DNA from: Alphaproteobacteria bacterium | GTDB lineage: Bacteria; Pseudomonadota; Alphaproteobacteria; UBA6615 | NCBI GenBank assembly: GCA_039980135.1 | Contig: JBDXCV010000003.1 | Location: 620,001-684,000, forward strand | Direction: 5' to 3' | DNA: 64,000 nt | In this document: positions 36,181 through 45,841 of the stretch, one piece after another | How the letters are laid out: the number at the start of each line of letters is the position of its first letter | Numbering within the stretch: the stretch's first letter is position 1 | Position numbers and translations under genes: made by a program | The notes under the pieces: generated by a model | The model's input: only the letters and a program-made list of their open reading frames with translations | The model's database searches: none | Told to the model about the DNA's origin: nothing

Positions 36181-36882
36181 TTACCCCAGCCCCGGCCAGG
36201 CGGCCACGCCGAGCGCGAACGGGTGGAGCGCGACCAGGCCCAGATAGATCGCGACCGTAAGAAGAAGCCGCCACCAGCCGATCCCGGCCCAGTCGAAGCT
36301 GGTGCGTTTCGACAGGATGGCGCCGAAGGGAACCAGGCTGGTGGTCAGCAGGATCGGACCCCAATCCGCGCCGTACAGATACTCGCGCCGCTTGTCGATC
36401 CGCCACATCCCGACCACGGACAGGATCAGCATGCCCGCGAACAGGGTGACCGCGCGGGTGTCGCCATTGACGACAAGATGTGCGCCGGACCACAGGGACA
36501 TGCCGTTGAGAAAGGGGTGCCGGGTGATGCGAATGATGCCGCGGGTCAGGTCGCGCCCCGGGTCGTCCGGCGCGGTGCCGGCGATTGTCGGTGATGGCGT
36601 CGTCACGCCGCAGATGATTAGGAACAGCGCCAGTGGCATGGCGATCGCGGGCAGCCAGAGCAGGGCGTCCGGAGTCTTCCAGAGCGGATCGATCGGCGCG
36701 CGGATATAGGCGAGGATCATCCACGCAAATACCACCACCATCAGGATCGAGTAATAGGCGAGAAAACGCGTCTCGCCCATCCGGTTGATGAGCGCCAGGC
36801 GAATCGGCGCGCTGGACAGCATGAAATGGCCGCCGACGAACAGCGCGGTGGCCGCGAAAAGCGCATCCAGACTGCCGATCAT
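36181..36882 (-). CDS. NnrU family protein
   Basis: A 233-residue polytopic inner-membrane protein (about six helices) of the NnrU family. Conserved parts are LFVGGHFMLSS near the N-terminus, GLIRITRHPF-like IRITRHPFLNG, and LWSGAHLVVNGD. It was named for nitrite/nitric-oxide reductase clusters but is widespread and related to isoprenylcysteine-methyltransferase-like folds. GGAGA precedes the ATG at 36882. No denitrification genes are nearby. Confidence 0.88.
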   Translation of the reverse strand: MIGSLDALFAATALFVGGHFMLSSAPIRLALINRMGETRFLAYYSILMVVVFAWMILAYIRAPIDPLWKTPDALLWLPAIAMPLALFLIICGVTTPSPTIAGTAPDDPGRDLTRGIIRITRHPFLNGMSLWSGAHLVVNGDTRAVTLFAGMLILSVVGMWRIDKRREYLYGADWGPILLTTSLVPFGAILSKRTSFDWAGIGWWRLLLTVAIYLGLVALHPFALGVAAWPGLG

Positions 36883-36973
36883 GATGTCTCCCGATTTACG
36901 AGCTGTGGTGCCGTGATTATCCGGCGGGAAACTGGGAGTCGTCCAGTCATACCCCGGCATGCTAGTCAGGGGC

Positions 36974-37330
36974 ATGACCGATACGAATGACACAAATCAA
37001 TCCGACGAAACGTCTGACGCGGACACGCCGACGGATCCGTCAACCAACACGGCACCCACGCCCGACCCGGTCGCGGCGATGATGCTCGAACAACTCGCGG
37101 CGGCGAAGCCGGGGGGATCGCTCTCGCCCGAGGAAATGGCACGCGCCGTCGCCGACGTGCGTCGCAAACCGAATGATCCGCCCGATCTCTGGCGGCGCTA
37201 CATGTCGGCGGTCAAGCAGCAGGGCATTCATCTGGCCCGTGCCGGGTCGATCCAGGTGTTGCGCAAGGGCAAACTGGTCGAAGATCCGGCCCGCGTTAAA
37301 GGCGTCATCCGCTACCGATTGCCGGCATAG
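36974..37330 (+). CDS. DUF3253-type protein
   Basis: A 118-residue cytoplasmic protein. The first 45 residues are acidic and Thr/Asp-rich. The second half carries a conserved block (PPDLWRRYMSAVKQQGIHLA, then QVLRKGKLVEDP and KGVIRYRL) typical of the small DUF3253 proteins. No catalytic function is known. The start at 36974 is uncertain; an in-frame ATG lies 15 bases upstream. It converges with the lipoprotein gene. Confidence 0.7.
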   Translation: MTDTNDTNQSDETSDADTPTDPSTNTAPTPDPVAAMMLEQLAAAKPGGSLSPEEMARAVADVRRKPNDPPDLWRRYMSAVKQQGIHLARAGSIQVLRKGKLVEDPARVKGVIRYRLPA

Positions 37331-37345
37331 CCGGGCCGTTGGCGT

Positions 37346-37744
37346 CTATCGCGCCGCGAACAGTTCTTCCATCGTCGGTGCGGTCGTGACACCGGTGAAA
37401 TAGGCGGTCTGCGCCGGCACATCGTCCGCGCCGGTCGCCGCCACATAGCGGCTGACAAAGGCGCGATAGACCCCGTATTTGAGATAGAGTTCCCGGGCCG
37501 TGACGGTGGCGCCGGCATACTCGGATTTCAGCGCGCCGACGCCGCACTCGCCCGGGTGCACCTCGAAACGTTCGATCGTCGCCGTCGGCGCCGCGCCGGT
37601 TGGATCGGCGATTACCGTGTAGCCGTGGGGCGTCGAATTCTGGGAGCGGCGGAATTCGCCCAGACCGCCATGGCCCGCGCCCGGGCTGCAGGCGCTCAGG
37701 ACCAACGCGCCGGCAATCGCAACCGACGCGGAGAGGCGGGTCAT
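37346..37744 (-). CDS. Small putative lipoprotein downstream of folD
   Basis: A 132-residue protein with a clear lipoprotein signal: hydrophobic core AIAGALVLSAC, lipobox LSAC with Cys19. The mature part has a single further cysteine in HPGECGVG. No family is recognised. It lies 5 bases after folD on the same strand, so it is probably cotranscribed. Confidence 0.7.
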   Translation of the reverse strand: MTRLSASVAIAGALVLSACSPGAGHGGLGEFRRSQNSTPHGYTVIADPTGAAPTATIERFEVHPGECGVGALKSEYAGATVTARELYLKYGVYRAFVSRYVAATGADDVPAQTAYFTGVTTAPTMEELFAAR

Positions 37745-37749
37745 ACCCT

Positions 37750-38682
37750 CTACCAGGCCGGCGGCTCGATGCCGTTCTGACGGCAGGCCGCCGTCACCGT
37801 GTTGGCCAACAGGCAGGCGATGGTCATCGGGCCGACCCCGCCGGGTACGGGCGTGATCGCGCCGGCGACCGCGACGGCCGCGTCGAAATCCACATCGCCG
37901 ACGAGGCGCGTCTTGTCCGGGTCGTCGTCGGTGGGCGCGGCGATCCGGTTGATGCCCACATCGATGACGGCCGCGCCTGGCTTGATCCAGTCGCCCTGCA
38001 CCATCTGCGGGCGGCCGACCGCGGCGACGAGAATATCGGCCCGGCGGCACACGTCGGCGAGGTCCTTCGTGCGCGAGTGGGCGACCGTCACCGTGCAGCT
38101 CGCTTGCGTAAGGAGGGCGGCCATCGGCTTGCCGACGATGTTCGAGCGGCCGAGTACCACGGCGTCGAGCCCGGACAGGTCGCCCAGCCGGTCTTCGAGC
38201 ATCATCCGGCAGCCGAGCGGGGTGCACGGCACCATCGCGGCATCGGGGCCGGCCATCTGGCCGGTCGCGAGGCGCCCGGTGTTGATCACGTGGAACCCGT
38301 CCACGTCCTTGTTTGGCGCGATCGCGTCGATGACGGCATTCGGGTCGATCTGATCCGGCACCGGCAGTTGCACCAGGATTCCATGCACCGTGTCGTCATT
38401 GTTGAGTTGTGCGACGAGCGCCAGCAGTTCGGCCTGGCTGGTAGACGCATCGAGGCGGTGGTCCGTCGTGGTGATGCCGGCCTCGGCCGCGGCCTTGCCC
38501 TTGTTGCGGACATAGACCTGGCTTGCCGGGTCGTCGCCGACCAGCACCACGGCGAGGCCCGGAGTCAGACCGTGGGCGTTCCTGATCCGGGCGACATTCT
38601 CGCCGATGCGGCCGCGCAGGGCCTCGGCGAAGGCCTTGCCGTCTATGATCTTGTCCGCGTACGTCACCTTGGGGTCGGTCAT
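37750..38682 (-). CDS. folD: Methylenetetrahydrofolate dehydrogenase / cyclohydrolase
   Basis: A 310-residue bifunctional FolD. The active-site [13 protein letters not shown] holds the catalytic Tyr and Lys, [13 protein letters not shown] is the family signature, and [11 protein letters not shown] binds NADP. It interconverts 5,10-methylene-THF, methenyl-THF and 10-formyl-THF. The sequence is slightly longer than E. coli FolD because of an N-terminal extension. Confidence 0.95.
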   Translation of the reverse strand: MTDPKVTYADKIIDGKAFAEALRGRIGENVARIRNAHGLTPGLAVVLVGDDPASQVYVRNKGKAAAEAGITTTDHRLDASTSQAELLALVAQLNNDDTVHGILVQLPVPDQIDPNAVIDAIAPNKDVDGFHVINTGRLATGQMAGPDAAMVPCTPLGCRMMLEDRLGDLSGLDAVVLGRSNIVGKPMAALLTQASCTVTVAHSRTKDLADVCRRADILVAAVGRPQMVQGDWIKPGAAVIDVGINRIAAPTDDDPDKTRLVGDVDFDAAVAVAGAITPVPGGVGPMTIACLLANTVTAACRQNGIEPPAW

Positions 38683-38698
38683 TTTCTTGCTCGCTCGT

Positions 38699-39010
38699 TC
38701 ACGCGCTGTGATTCACCAACGCCTCTAACATGGAGATGAGAGTCGGGCCATCGCCGGCAATGTGGATCCGCTTGTCGCGTCCGGCAGCTCCCGAGGTCAC
38801 CGACAGGGAGGATTTCGGCACACGCAGCGCGTTCGCCAGCAGCGCACACACGGCCGCGTTGGCCTTGCCGTCGGCGGGCGGTGCGGTAACCGAGACCTTG
38901 AGGGCCGCGCCGTCGCCGGTGTCGAGGATGCCGTTGCGCCGCGCGCGCGGGGTGACGCGCAGCTGCAGGCGGATGCCCGCCTCAAGGACATCCCACGGGC
39001 GATCTAGCAA
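38699..39010 (-). CDS. DUF167/YggU family protein
   Basis: A 103-residue protein of the YggU family. The hallmark [17 protein letters not shown] is present, followed by GRDKRIHI. The only start that fits the frame is TTG at 39010, 14 bases after the yggT stop, supporting translational linkage. Function is unknown. It commonly sits beside yggT as here. Confidence 0.9.
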   Translation of the reverse strand: MLDRPWDVLEAGIRLQLRVTPRARRNGILDTGDGAALKVSVTAPPADGKANAAVCALLANALRVPKSSLSVTSGAAGRDKRIHIAGDGPTLISMLEALVNHSA

Positions 39011-39023
39011 GGGTGGGCGGGGC

Positions 39024-39305
39024 TCAACCCAGCAACAGCCCCGGGATGAACTGCTGCAGGAAGCCGAGGATCAGGATGACGATCAGCGGCGACAGGTCGA
39101 TGCCGCCGACGGCGGGGATGACCTGCCGGATCGGGCGCATCGCCGGGTCGGTGATCCGGTAGAGGAAGTCACCGATCTGGTAGACCATGCGGTTGGACGT
39201 GTTGATCACGTTGAACTGGACGAGCCAGGTCAGGACCACCGAGATGATCACGGCCCACATATAAAGGCCGATGATCGTGCTGATGAGGTTGGCGATAGCG
39301 AGCAT
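39024..39305 (-). CDS. YggT family membrane protein
   Basis: A 93-residue two-helix inner-membrane protein. Conserved segments are ISVVLTWLVQFNVIN, DFLYRITDPAMRPIRQVIP and GGIDLSPLIVIL. YggT proteins are linked to osmotic or potassium tolerance and to photosystem or division assembly in relatives. It is the first gene of the yggT-DUF167 pair. Confidence 0.93.
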   Translation of the reverse strand: MLAIANLISTIIGLYMWAVIISVVLTWLVQFNVINTSNRMVYQIGDFLYRITDPAMRPIRQVIPAVGGIDLSPLIVILILGFLQQFIPGLLLG

Positions 39306-39524
39306 GTTCTTCGATCCGCAGGTGCGAAAATGGGCGTCGGAAACGCCATGTACTGGCGGGTTCGAGACTAGCCAGCGCCTTTATCCGTGTCCAGTCACAC
39401 GCAGGTCATATGGCGATCCGCGCATGACTTGACACGGATGGCGGCCCGCACCCATATTCCCGCCGCGCCGCGATGCCCCCGACCGACTTCCGGGGGTCGC
39501 GCGCAGGCCGTTTTCGGCATCGGT

Positions 39525-39600
39525 GGGGCCGTAGCTCAGTTGGGAGAGCGCTACGTTCGCAACGTAGAGGTCAGGGGTTCGATTCCCCTCGGCTCCACCA
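39525..39600 (+). tRNA. tRNA-Ala (CGC)
   Basis: A 76-base cloverleaf. The acceptor stem GGGGCCG pairs with CGGCTCC (one G-T), the D-loop is AGCTCAGTTGGGAGAGC, the anticodon arm is CTACG-TTCGCAA-CGTAG with anticodon CGC for codon GCG, and the T-arm is AGGGGTTCGATTCCCCT. CCA is encoded. Its 3' end is duplicated at 49894, marking it as an island integration site. Confidence 0.97.
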
Positions 39601-39605
39601 TTTTC
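39578..39605 (+). repeat. attL-like 28-bp direct repeat (tRNA 3' end)
   Basis: The last 23 bases of tRNA-Ala plus TTTTC are repeated exactly at 49894-49921. This is the expected left junction of an element integrated into the tRNA gene. Confidence 0.85.
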
Positions 39606-39733
39606 TCTGACGTATCCAATGGAATTGACGATCCAAAGACGCTCATCTGCGCATGGGATACCTACTGTTTCAATTTCGCGCATAGGTATCGCGGCGCCAG
39701 CGTCAAGAATCTTGGCTTAAAACCTAAAACGGG

Positions 39734-40243
39734 TCACGCTAAACGACCCATAGCCAGAAGCGCGCCATAAATGAATAGACCATAGGACCCAGTTGTTCCG
39801 AGAACCATTCCAATTGCGCAAACGGGTTGGAAACGCTTCAAGGGCCTTTGGGTGCCATTCCCTCTTAAAACATCGAATGCGTGCTGATAAACCTGCGTGG
39901 TCAAGGTTTGGAAAAAGTAAGCGAAGCCAGCCGCGACGCATCCGCTAATTAGCCCAAACACAAACCAAGCTGTAACAGGTAATACACCGGGAATCTCTGA
40001 TTGTTGGTTGGTCCAAAGTTGCCCAACAAACGCAAGTAGGGCGACGATAGCACCGCCGTTAATGAGGATGGCGGAACGAATGGAAACCAGACCGATGTCT
40101 ACAGCAGCTTGATTACTAGTGTTGATTCGATTGGTCAGAACCTGCCAAACCGGGTCGTTGGGTGGTGGTTCTTTCAAAGAGTCCAACGCGTCTTCATCGG
40201 GGTTGTTAGTAGCGTGGTTCTGATGTTGGTCTGGATGTGTCAT
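39734..40243 (-). CDS. Hypothetical membrane protein at island left end
   Basis: A 169-residue protein. The N-terminal 40 residues are Asn/His/Pro-rich and hydrophilic. Hydrophobic segments lie at about 58-78, 88-112 and 145-163. No family is recognised. Codon use is AT-richer than chromosomal neighbours. It is the gene nearest the tRNA junction, a position often held by the integrase in intact islands, but nothing in it resembles one. Confidence 0.5.
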   Translation of the reverse strand: MTHPDQHQNHATNNPDEDALDSLKEPPPNDPVWQVLTNRINTSNQAAVDIGLVSIRSAILINGGAIVALLAFVGQLWTNQQSEIPGVLPVTAWFVFGLISGCVAAGFAYFFQTLTTQVYQHAFDVLRGNGTQRPLKRFQPVCAIGMVLGTTGSYGLFIYGALLAMGRLA

Positions 40244-40763
40244 CTCTGGCCTTGAATTCAGAGCGGCTGTGCAAATTCGCGCTCAGCCAGGATAAATGAA
40301 AGAGTATCATCCATGCTGGGTATATTTCGGTCGTTATCGGGTCATAACGAGGAAATTTGACCAGAGACGAGTTCGCTCGCGCCTCGAAGCACCACCAAAT
40401 TTCTTAGTGTCTCTGCAGAACGTCAAAGCTATCGACCGAACCTCCGGGCTTCCGGGGGTTTTGTCGTTCAGGGTTTAGGAAGTGTTGGACGTTTCGTCGA
40501 ATGCTGGCGGAATATGGCCATTCGTCTCTGTTCTCGATTTCGCGATCCAATACTTTTTCGCGATTGGCCTGCTGTTCAGGCGGTGCTTAAGCCGAAGTGG
40601 CGACGCTACTGATGGCAGTCCGTTAGCAGATCGCACCGGCGCTCAAGATGGGCAGCTAAGAGGATTGTTGCCTGACGTACTCCGAAGACGAACCCGACCA
40701 ATCTCGAGTGCAGGGTGAACGTGCTGTGTTCAGTCACCTTGCGACATGAAACCGAATATCGAT
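40244..40763. other. Gene-free stretch in island
   Basis: About 520 bases with two short plus-strand open frames (60 and 78 codons). Neither has an RBS, recognisable motif or typical codon bias. It is probably decayed sequence left of the catabolic operon. Confidence 0.4.
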
Positions 40764-41563
40764 CTAGTATCCCCGCTCTTCCTTTAGCTCCGCTGCGGTC
40801 TTGAAGTACTCGGGGAATTTTTCCGATAGCCGGGAGGTGAAGTAGAACGCCGCTTCGTAGGACGGTCGGGCCTTAATGTCCTCCCACCAGTCACTCATAA
40901 GCTCCAGGTCTTGCCAAATGGTGTCGTAACCAAGGTCGTCCATCCGGTCGATCGACGGCGTCACCTGGGCATCGATGAGCGTGTACTGGCCCCCGAGTAT
41001 CCAGGGGCCGCCCAGTTCGTCGAGCGACCTTTCAACTCGTTCACAGGTCTGGCGGATCTGATCGCAAGCGCTGTCGATCTCCTCCTTTCCGAAACCCTGC
41101 TGGGTCATCCGCCTGTAGAACTGCTTGCGGAGCGGAAGCCGGTCAGCGTGGGCATCGAATTCCGCGTCGCTCTGCTTGGCATAGCGCATCGGCGCGAGCA
41201 GGTTCGCAAAGCTGGGCACGCGGACAGCCGACGTCGGCACCTCATCGATATAGCGATCCAGGCGCGTGCCCGCGCGCGAAGGACGGGATCCTTGGGCATC
41301 AAGGAGGGCTCCGGGTAGACGTCGTCCAGATACTCCATAATCGCTGATGACTCGTAGATTGCCTGGCCGCCATCAACCAGGGTCGGGATAACCCCGTTGG
41401 GGTTGAGCTTCATATATTCCGGTTCCAATTGTTCGTTCTTCCCGAGATTCACCTCATGCTCAACCCAGTCCTTGCTCCGTTCGGGGAACCCCTTTTCTGC
41501 CAGAGTCAGTCGGACCTTCTGACTGCATGTCGAGCCAGCCGTGTGATAAAGCTCAATGGTCAT
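40764..41563 (-). pseudogene. Glutathione S-transferase, frameshifted
   Basis: A GST split between two frames. The N-terminal thioredoxin domain (MTIELYHTAGSTCSQKVRL; NPNGVIPTLVDGG; YESSAIMEYLDD) runs from 41563 to about 41257. The C-terminal helical domain (VPTSAVRVPSFANLLAP; LGGQYTLIDAQVTP) continues in another frame to 40764. The whole span of 800 bases is one base off a multiple of three, consistent with a single one-base indel near TGGATCGCTATATCG (about 41255). The start overlaps the nitrile-hydratase activator stop (ATGA). It may be a genuine pseudogene or a sequencing error. Confidence 0.8.
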
Positions 41564-42003
41564 CGTATTTGATCTCCTGAACCATGGTCGTGTTTCGCAT
41601 GCTCTGCTGTACTGCGATCGTGGCCGAGAACAATGGGTTCGCCATGCGCTGTTGCACGTGCCGCGAGGTCCCAGGCATCTCGGCGGCAGGCGAGTTCGTC
41701 TGAACCAATCACGCCCTTCTCGGCGACAATCAGTTCCAGGGCACGAAGCCAGTGGCTGTAGTAGGTGTCGCCCAGATCGGCGTCACCGAGGTGCTGAGCG
41801 TGTTTGATCTGGGCACCAAGTCGGTCCGCCCATTCCGGCCATGTAAACAGACCGCGCGCGTGAAGACTCACGACCATGGCGAACGCCTGGGCCTGCCAAG
41901 GTTCAGCAAAGATCGGGCCGTCCTCATCACGTGGCAGACCGGGCAATACGTCTGACCCCGGGTCATCTGCTTTTCTTGTTTCGGTCGTGTTGTTCGCGCT
42001 CAT
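41560..42003 (-). CDS. Nitrile hydratase activator / accessory protein
   Basis: A 147-residue protein of the beta-subunit-like accessory family (P14K/NhlE-type). Typical segments are FAEPWQAQAFAMVVSLHARGLFTW and YYSHWLRALELIVAEKG. In cobalt nitrile hydratases it escorts the alpha subunit and delivers Co by subunit exchange. The ATG overlaps the beta-subunit stop and its own stop overlaps the GST start, so all are translationally coupled. Confidence 0.88.
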   Translation of the reverse strand: MSANNTTETRKADDPGSDVLPGLPRDEDGPIFAEPWQAQAFAMVVSLHARGLFTWPEWADRLGAQIKHAQHLGDADLGDTYYSHWLRALELIVAEKGVIGSDELACRRDAWDLAARATAHGEPIVLGHDRSTAEHAKHDHGSGDQIR

Positions 42004-42665
42004 CCGGCGGACTCCAGATGGTCGTCCCACAAATCGACCATGATCGTGTCGTGCGCCGCCGCGCCGTCGCCCCATAATTCGCGTGTCGTAAACCGGACAG
42101 CATAGACGTGCTGTGGCTTTTTGTTTCCGTCGATGGCGTTGGTGTCGGGAAAGGCAAACACGCCATGATCCCGCACGATGGTGCCGGTGCATCCACGCAC
42201 GTAACGTGGTGCCCGCGTGTGCGTGACGCGATGCCGGTTTATGACTCTGACGGCGTCACCTTCGTTGAACTTTGCTGTGACAGCTTCATCCACCCGGGCT
42301 GAAGCACCGCGCGCTACTCCCGGTGCGACCATTTCGGGCTTGAGTGGTGGCTCTTCGGTCCGTGGAATGGACTCACCTGCCGTCGCGGCATCGAGTTCGG
42401 CTTGGGTGACGAGTTCTTTTTCCAGGAGCAAGGTCACCAGGCCATGGAGCCAGGTCTCGTAGTAGCTGCGGTTGAGATAGTCTCTGGCGGGTACGTTCTC
42501 GCGGGCGGATCGAACCATGTCGATGTTCCAGCGCCGCCAAGCACCACAGGCGAACGCCATGGCCAGAACCCGGCTTTCCCATTCGGCGTGGAACACGGGT
42601 TCGTATTCCTCGCGAAGGATAGCCCCCATGCCATGCATGCCCCCCATATCATGCGCGCCGTTCAT
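42000..42665 (-). CDS. nthB: Nitrile hydratase beta subunit
   Basis: A 221-residue beta subunit. It begins [14 protein letters not shown], the standard N-terminus, and has [15 protein letters not shown] and [13 protein letters not shown] in the helical half. The C-terminal barrel holds [26 protein letters not shown] and [13 protein letters not shown]. It forms the active heterodimer with alpha. ATGA overlaps occur at both ends. Confidence 0.96.
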   Translation of the reverse strand: MNGAHDMGGMHGMGAILREEYEPVFHAEWESRVLAMAFACGAWRRWNIDMVRSARENVPARDYLNRSYYETWLHGLVTLLLEKELVTQAELDAATAGESIPRTEEPPLKPEMVAPGVARGASARVDEAVTAKFNEGDAVRVINRHRVTHTRAPRYVRGCTGTIVRDHGVFAFPDTNAIDGNKKPQHVYAVRFTTRELWGDGAAAHDTIMVDLWDDHLESAG

Positions 42666-43291
42666 CTCGGAGCGTCCCCGGGTGTCGCGGAGACCAGACC
42701 GACACCTATCATCGAATCACGAGTGACGATGGCGGTGAGTTCCTCCTCGCTCCACCCCTCGGTTCCGTCGGGCCGCATCGGCAGGACGAGATAACGCAGC
42801 TCGGCTGTACTGTCCCAAACCCGGATCTCGGTTTCGTCCGGCAGAGTGACTCCGAATTCCTCGAGAACGGCCCGTGGTTCGACGACAACGCGGCTGCGAT
42901 AGGGAGCCGATTTGTACCAAAGCGGCGGCAGACCCAGCACCGGCCACGGGTAGCAAGAGCACAATGTACAGACGACCATATTGTGGACTTCGGGCGTGTT
43001 CTCCAGCGCAACCATGTCCTCACCCTGATAGCCTCCGAACCCTAGCTCGGCGATTGCTGCCGAAGCATCATCCCGCAACCTTTGTAGGTAGTCTGGATCG
43101 GACCAGGCACGGGCAACCACGCGCGCTCCGTTGCGCGGCCCAATTTGATTCTCGTACAGGTCGACAATCTCATCCAGCGTTGCCCGGTCCACCAGACCTT
43201 TCTCGGTCAGCAGGGACTCAAGGGCGCGTACTCTGAGTTCTGTTTCACTCAGTTCGGAGCCTTCATCGGCATGTCCATGGTCAGACGACAT
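42662..43291 (-). CDS. nthA: Nitrile hydratase alpha subunit, cobalt type
   Basis: A 209-residue catalytic subunit. The metal-binding claw is VCTLCSCY at residues 107-114 (Cys108, Cys111, Ser112, Cys113). The Thr in C-T-LCSC is characteristic of the Co(III) form rather than the Ser of the Fe form. Cys111 and Cys113 are normally oxidised to sulfinate and sulfenate. It converts nitriles to amides. The ATG at 43291 with GGAGG upstream is chosen over a GTG nine bases earlier. It lies 18 bases after the amidase. Confidence 0.96.
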   Translation of the reverse strand: MSSDHGHADEGSELSETELRVRALESLLTEKGLVDRATLDEIVDLYENQIGPRNGARVVARAWSDPDYLQRLRDDASAAIAELGFGGYQGEDMVALENTPEVHNMVVCTLCSCYPWPVLGLPPLWYKSAPYRSRVVVEPRAVLEEFGVTLPDETEIRVWDSTAELRYLVLPMRPDGTEGWSEEELTAIVTRDSMIGVGLVSATPGDAPR

Positions 43292-43309
43292 AACGGGCAC
43301 TTCCTCCAG

Positions 43310-44725
43310 TCAATTCAGCAGGGGCGGCTTTCCGATCCGCGATTTCACAGTTCCCAGTTTCCGTTCCGCGGCCAGAGCGACGGCCAGAAGCTTTTCCTCG
43401 CTGCCGCCGGGCCCCATGAGTTGCAAACCGACAGGCATATTCTCGGAGTCCAGCCCGACCGGCAACGTGATCGCGCACCAGCCAAAGAAATTCGCGGGCG
43501 CGGTGTTGCGGGCCCAGGTGATCTCCGGCGGGTCGCCAACGGCATAGTGAGGTACGCCATCGACGAGCGCGGGCGGAGTTCGCGGAACGGTGGGACAGGC
43601 AATCACATCAACATTTCCAAAACACGTCGTGGCCGCCGATGCCAGTGTGTGCACCCGCGACTTGCTGGCCTGATCTTCGGTTATGGTCAATCGCTCCATA
43701 TATTTGCGCCGCTTCGCAAGGCGTGGCTCCAACTGCTCGATCCATTCCGGGAGCTCGCCTTCCAGGAAGGAATATAATTCGGGCATGGGTATTCGCCCTC
43801 GGGAGAAGTCGTGTTGAATCTCACGGCTCTCGGGCGAGATGGTATCTGTCAGCCGGGCACCTGACGTTTCCAGTTCGGTCAACGCCTGGTGGACCGTTTC
43901 TGCAATACCCGGGGAGCATTCATCCCAGAAACAGCTATCGGCCATACCAATGGTGAAATCACCCAATCGCGCGCCCGCGAGGTCATTCAGCAGTGCTTGA
44001 GAGTCAGCGGAGTGGGTTGGGTCGATGGCGCCAAAAACGAACGCAGCATCCTCGACCGAAAGGGCAATTGGCCCCGGCGTATCGTCCTGTGGATCAAGCG
44101 GTACAATGCCTTCGGTCGACCAACGCCCAGCGGTTGTCTTTAGGCCAACAGCGCCTGTCATTGCCCCGGGTATACGAACCGAGCCCCGCGTGTCGGTCCC
44201 AAATGCGGCCATGCACGACCCTTCCCACAGGCTCACCACCGCTCCGCTCGAAGACCCGCCCGTGCCGCGAGGTGTCTCAGCATCCCAGGGGTTTCGAGGT
44301 GCGCCCCAATGTGGATTGTCACCGATGACGCTCGCTGCAAATTCCACCGTATGGGTCTTGCCGACGAACACGGCAAGTTGCTTCTTCGCTTCCTTGACGA
44401 TTGGACCTTCGGTCTCCCACTTGATAGGCAACTGTTTTGAGGACCCGGCATAGGTCGGCAAGCCGGCAACGCCATAATGGTCCTTGAAAGATATCGGCAG
44501 GCCCTGAAGCGGTCCGAGGTCGAGTTTTGCCGCGAATGCCGCGTCGGCGCCCGTCGCCATCTGTGCCGCCAAACCGGCGGCCCAAACAACATAGGCGTTC
44601 AGCTTATTTCCGCGAGCATCATGACGTTCGCGCATGGTCGCCCACAGCGTAGAGGCCGAAAGCTCGCCAGCACGCAGTCGTTTCGCCGTTTTGCCGAGTG
44701 TCGCTGTTTCGTTGTCGTGGCCCAT
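43310..44725 (-). CDS. Amidase-signature hydrolase
   Basis: A 471-residue amidase. The catalytic Lys is 81 (PISFKDHYGV), the cis-Ser lies in GTGGSSSGAVVS near 159, and the nucleophile Ser182 is in GTDTRGSVRIPG. The normal second Gly before Ser is Arg here, worth noting. It hydrolyses the amide made by nitrile hydratase to the acid and ammonia. The gene precedes nthA in the same operon. ATG 44725 is used; a TTG lies immediately before it. Confidence 0.93.
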   Translation of the reverse strand: MGHDNETATLGKTAKRLRAGELSASTLWATMRERHDARGNKLNAYVVWAAGLAAQMATGADAAFAAKLDLGPLQGLPISFKDHYGVAGLPTYAGSSKQLPIKWETEGPIVKEAKKQLAVFVGKTHTVEFAASVIGDNPHWGAPRNPWDAETPRGTGGSSSGAVVSLWEGSCMAAFGTDTRGSVRIPGAMTGAVGLKTTAGRWSTEGIVPLDPQDDTPGPIALSVEDAAFVFGAIDPTHSADSQALLNDLAGARLGDFTIGMADSCFWDECSPGIAETVHQALTELETSGARLTDTISPESREIQHDFSRGRIPMPELYSFLEGELPEWIEQLEPRLAKRRKYMERLTITEDQASKSRVHTLASAATTCFGNVDVIACPTVPRTPPALVDGVPHYAVGDPPEITWARNTAPANFFGWCAITLPVGLDSENMPVGLQLMGPGGSEEKLLAVALAAERKLGTVKSRIGKPPLLN

Positions 44726-44757
44726 CAATACAGGATCCGATGCCCAGCGGAAAACGA

Positions 44758-45762
44758 CTAGGCGTTGGGGAGAACCAACACCTTACCGTCGCGGTGCGCC
44801 ATGGCGTGGGTTACCGCCTCCTTGATGTCCTCGAGTGGGTAGGTTGCTTCGATGTTCGCAAACATTCGGCCTTCCAAAATGTAGTCGCGCAGTTCGTTGT
44901 AAACGGCGGAACGTGACTCGGGCGTTGATCCACGTCCCTGCAGCCACTTGCTGGTCCAGATGCCCTGGTGGCGGATATTTCGAAAGATTATATCACCGGC
45001 CGAGAGAACGCATGGATCCCCAGACAGCAAGCCATAGGTGGCAATCACACCGTTTTCGCCTAGACAATGCGCAAGCCGTTGGGTGGCCTCTCCAGCAACC
45101 GCATCGATGCCAAGTTTGATGGTAGCTCCGCCCGTCGCCTTTTTCACCCGCTCTCCGAGGTCGGGGCCGTCGACGATACAGATATCTCCGTTGGAGGTCG
45201 CGATCTGCTGTTCGAGTCCTTCTCGGCGCACAACATTGACCGTGTGGTAGCCATAGATCCGGGCAAGCTGCATCAGGTAGTTGCCCACGCCCGAATTTGC
45301 AGCGTTCTGAATGACCCAATCACCCTCCTCCAGCTCGACAACCGTCTTGAGCAGTTGCCAGGCCGCCGGCGGGTTCGCCATCAGCATGGAAACCTGTATC
45401 GGGTCGCAATCAGAAGGAAACTTGACCGAGATTTTGTCCGCCGAAACAACGATCTGCTGACGCCAACAACCTCCGGAATAGAGCGGGATCATCACCCTTT
45501 CTCCGACACATACGTTGCTCACATCCTTGCCAACCTCGACAATCGTACCGGCACCTTCGCCCCCCGGTACCGCGGGCAATTCGGGCTGAATCCCGTATCC
45601 ACCCTGGATCGTCAGAATATGGGGTGGATTGATAGCTGCCGCTTCGATGTCGATCAGGACATCGCCTGGACCTAGGGGATCTGTCTCCATTTCGACGACT
45701 TCGAGTACATCAGCCGGTTCTCCGGTCCTCGAAAATTGAACAGCTTTCTTGCCCGCGCCCAT
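44758..45762 (-). CDS. MDR reductase, enoyl-thioester-reductase-like
   Basis: A 334-residue medium-chain reductase without zinc ligands. AAAINPPHILTIQGGYG and PELPAVPGGEGAG strongly resemble trans-2-enoyl-CoA/ACP reductases (MECR/Etr1). NSGVGNYLMQLARIYG binds NADPH and RREGLE follows. It may reduce an alpha,beta-unsaturated product of the pathway. It lies between TRAP and amidase genes. Confidence 0.85.
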   Translation of the reverse strand: MGAGKKAVQFSRTGEPADVLEVVEMETDPLGPGDVLIDIEAAAINPPHILTIQGGYGIQPELPAVPGGEGAGTIVEVGKDVSNVCVGERVMIPLYSGGCWRQQIVVSADKISVKFPSDCDPIQVSMLMANPPAAWQLLKTVVELEEGDWVIQNAANSGVGNYLMQLARIYGYHTVNVVRREGLEQQIATSNGDICIVDGPDLGERVKKATGGATIKLGIDAVAGEATQRLAHCLGENGVIATYGLLSGDPCVLSAGDIIFRNIRHQGIWTSKWLQGRGSTPESRSAVYNELRDYILEGRMFANIEATYPLEDIKEAVTHAMAHRDGKVLVLPNA

Positions 45763-45841
45763 GTTGCGTTCTCCAGTTTTCAGTCGTTAGCTCGTCTGCA
45801 ACGGTTGTCTGATTCCGTGCACCCATCACCCGCCTGCGTGT

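Noticed and set aside
40296-40718. Two short plus-strand open frames at the island left end as genes or as an integrase remnant
   Set aside because: No RBS, no tyrosine-recombinase motif and no typical codon bias; kept only as a gene-free stretch.
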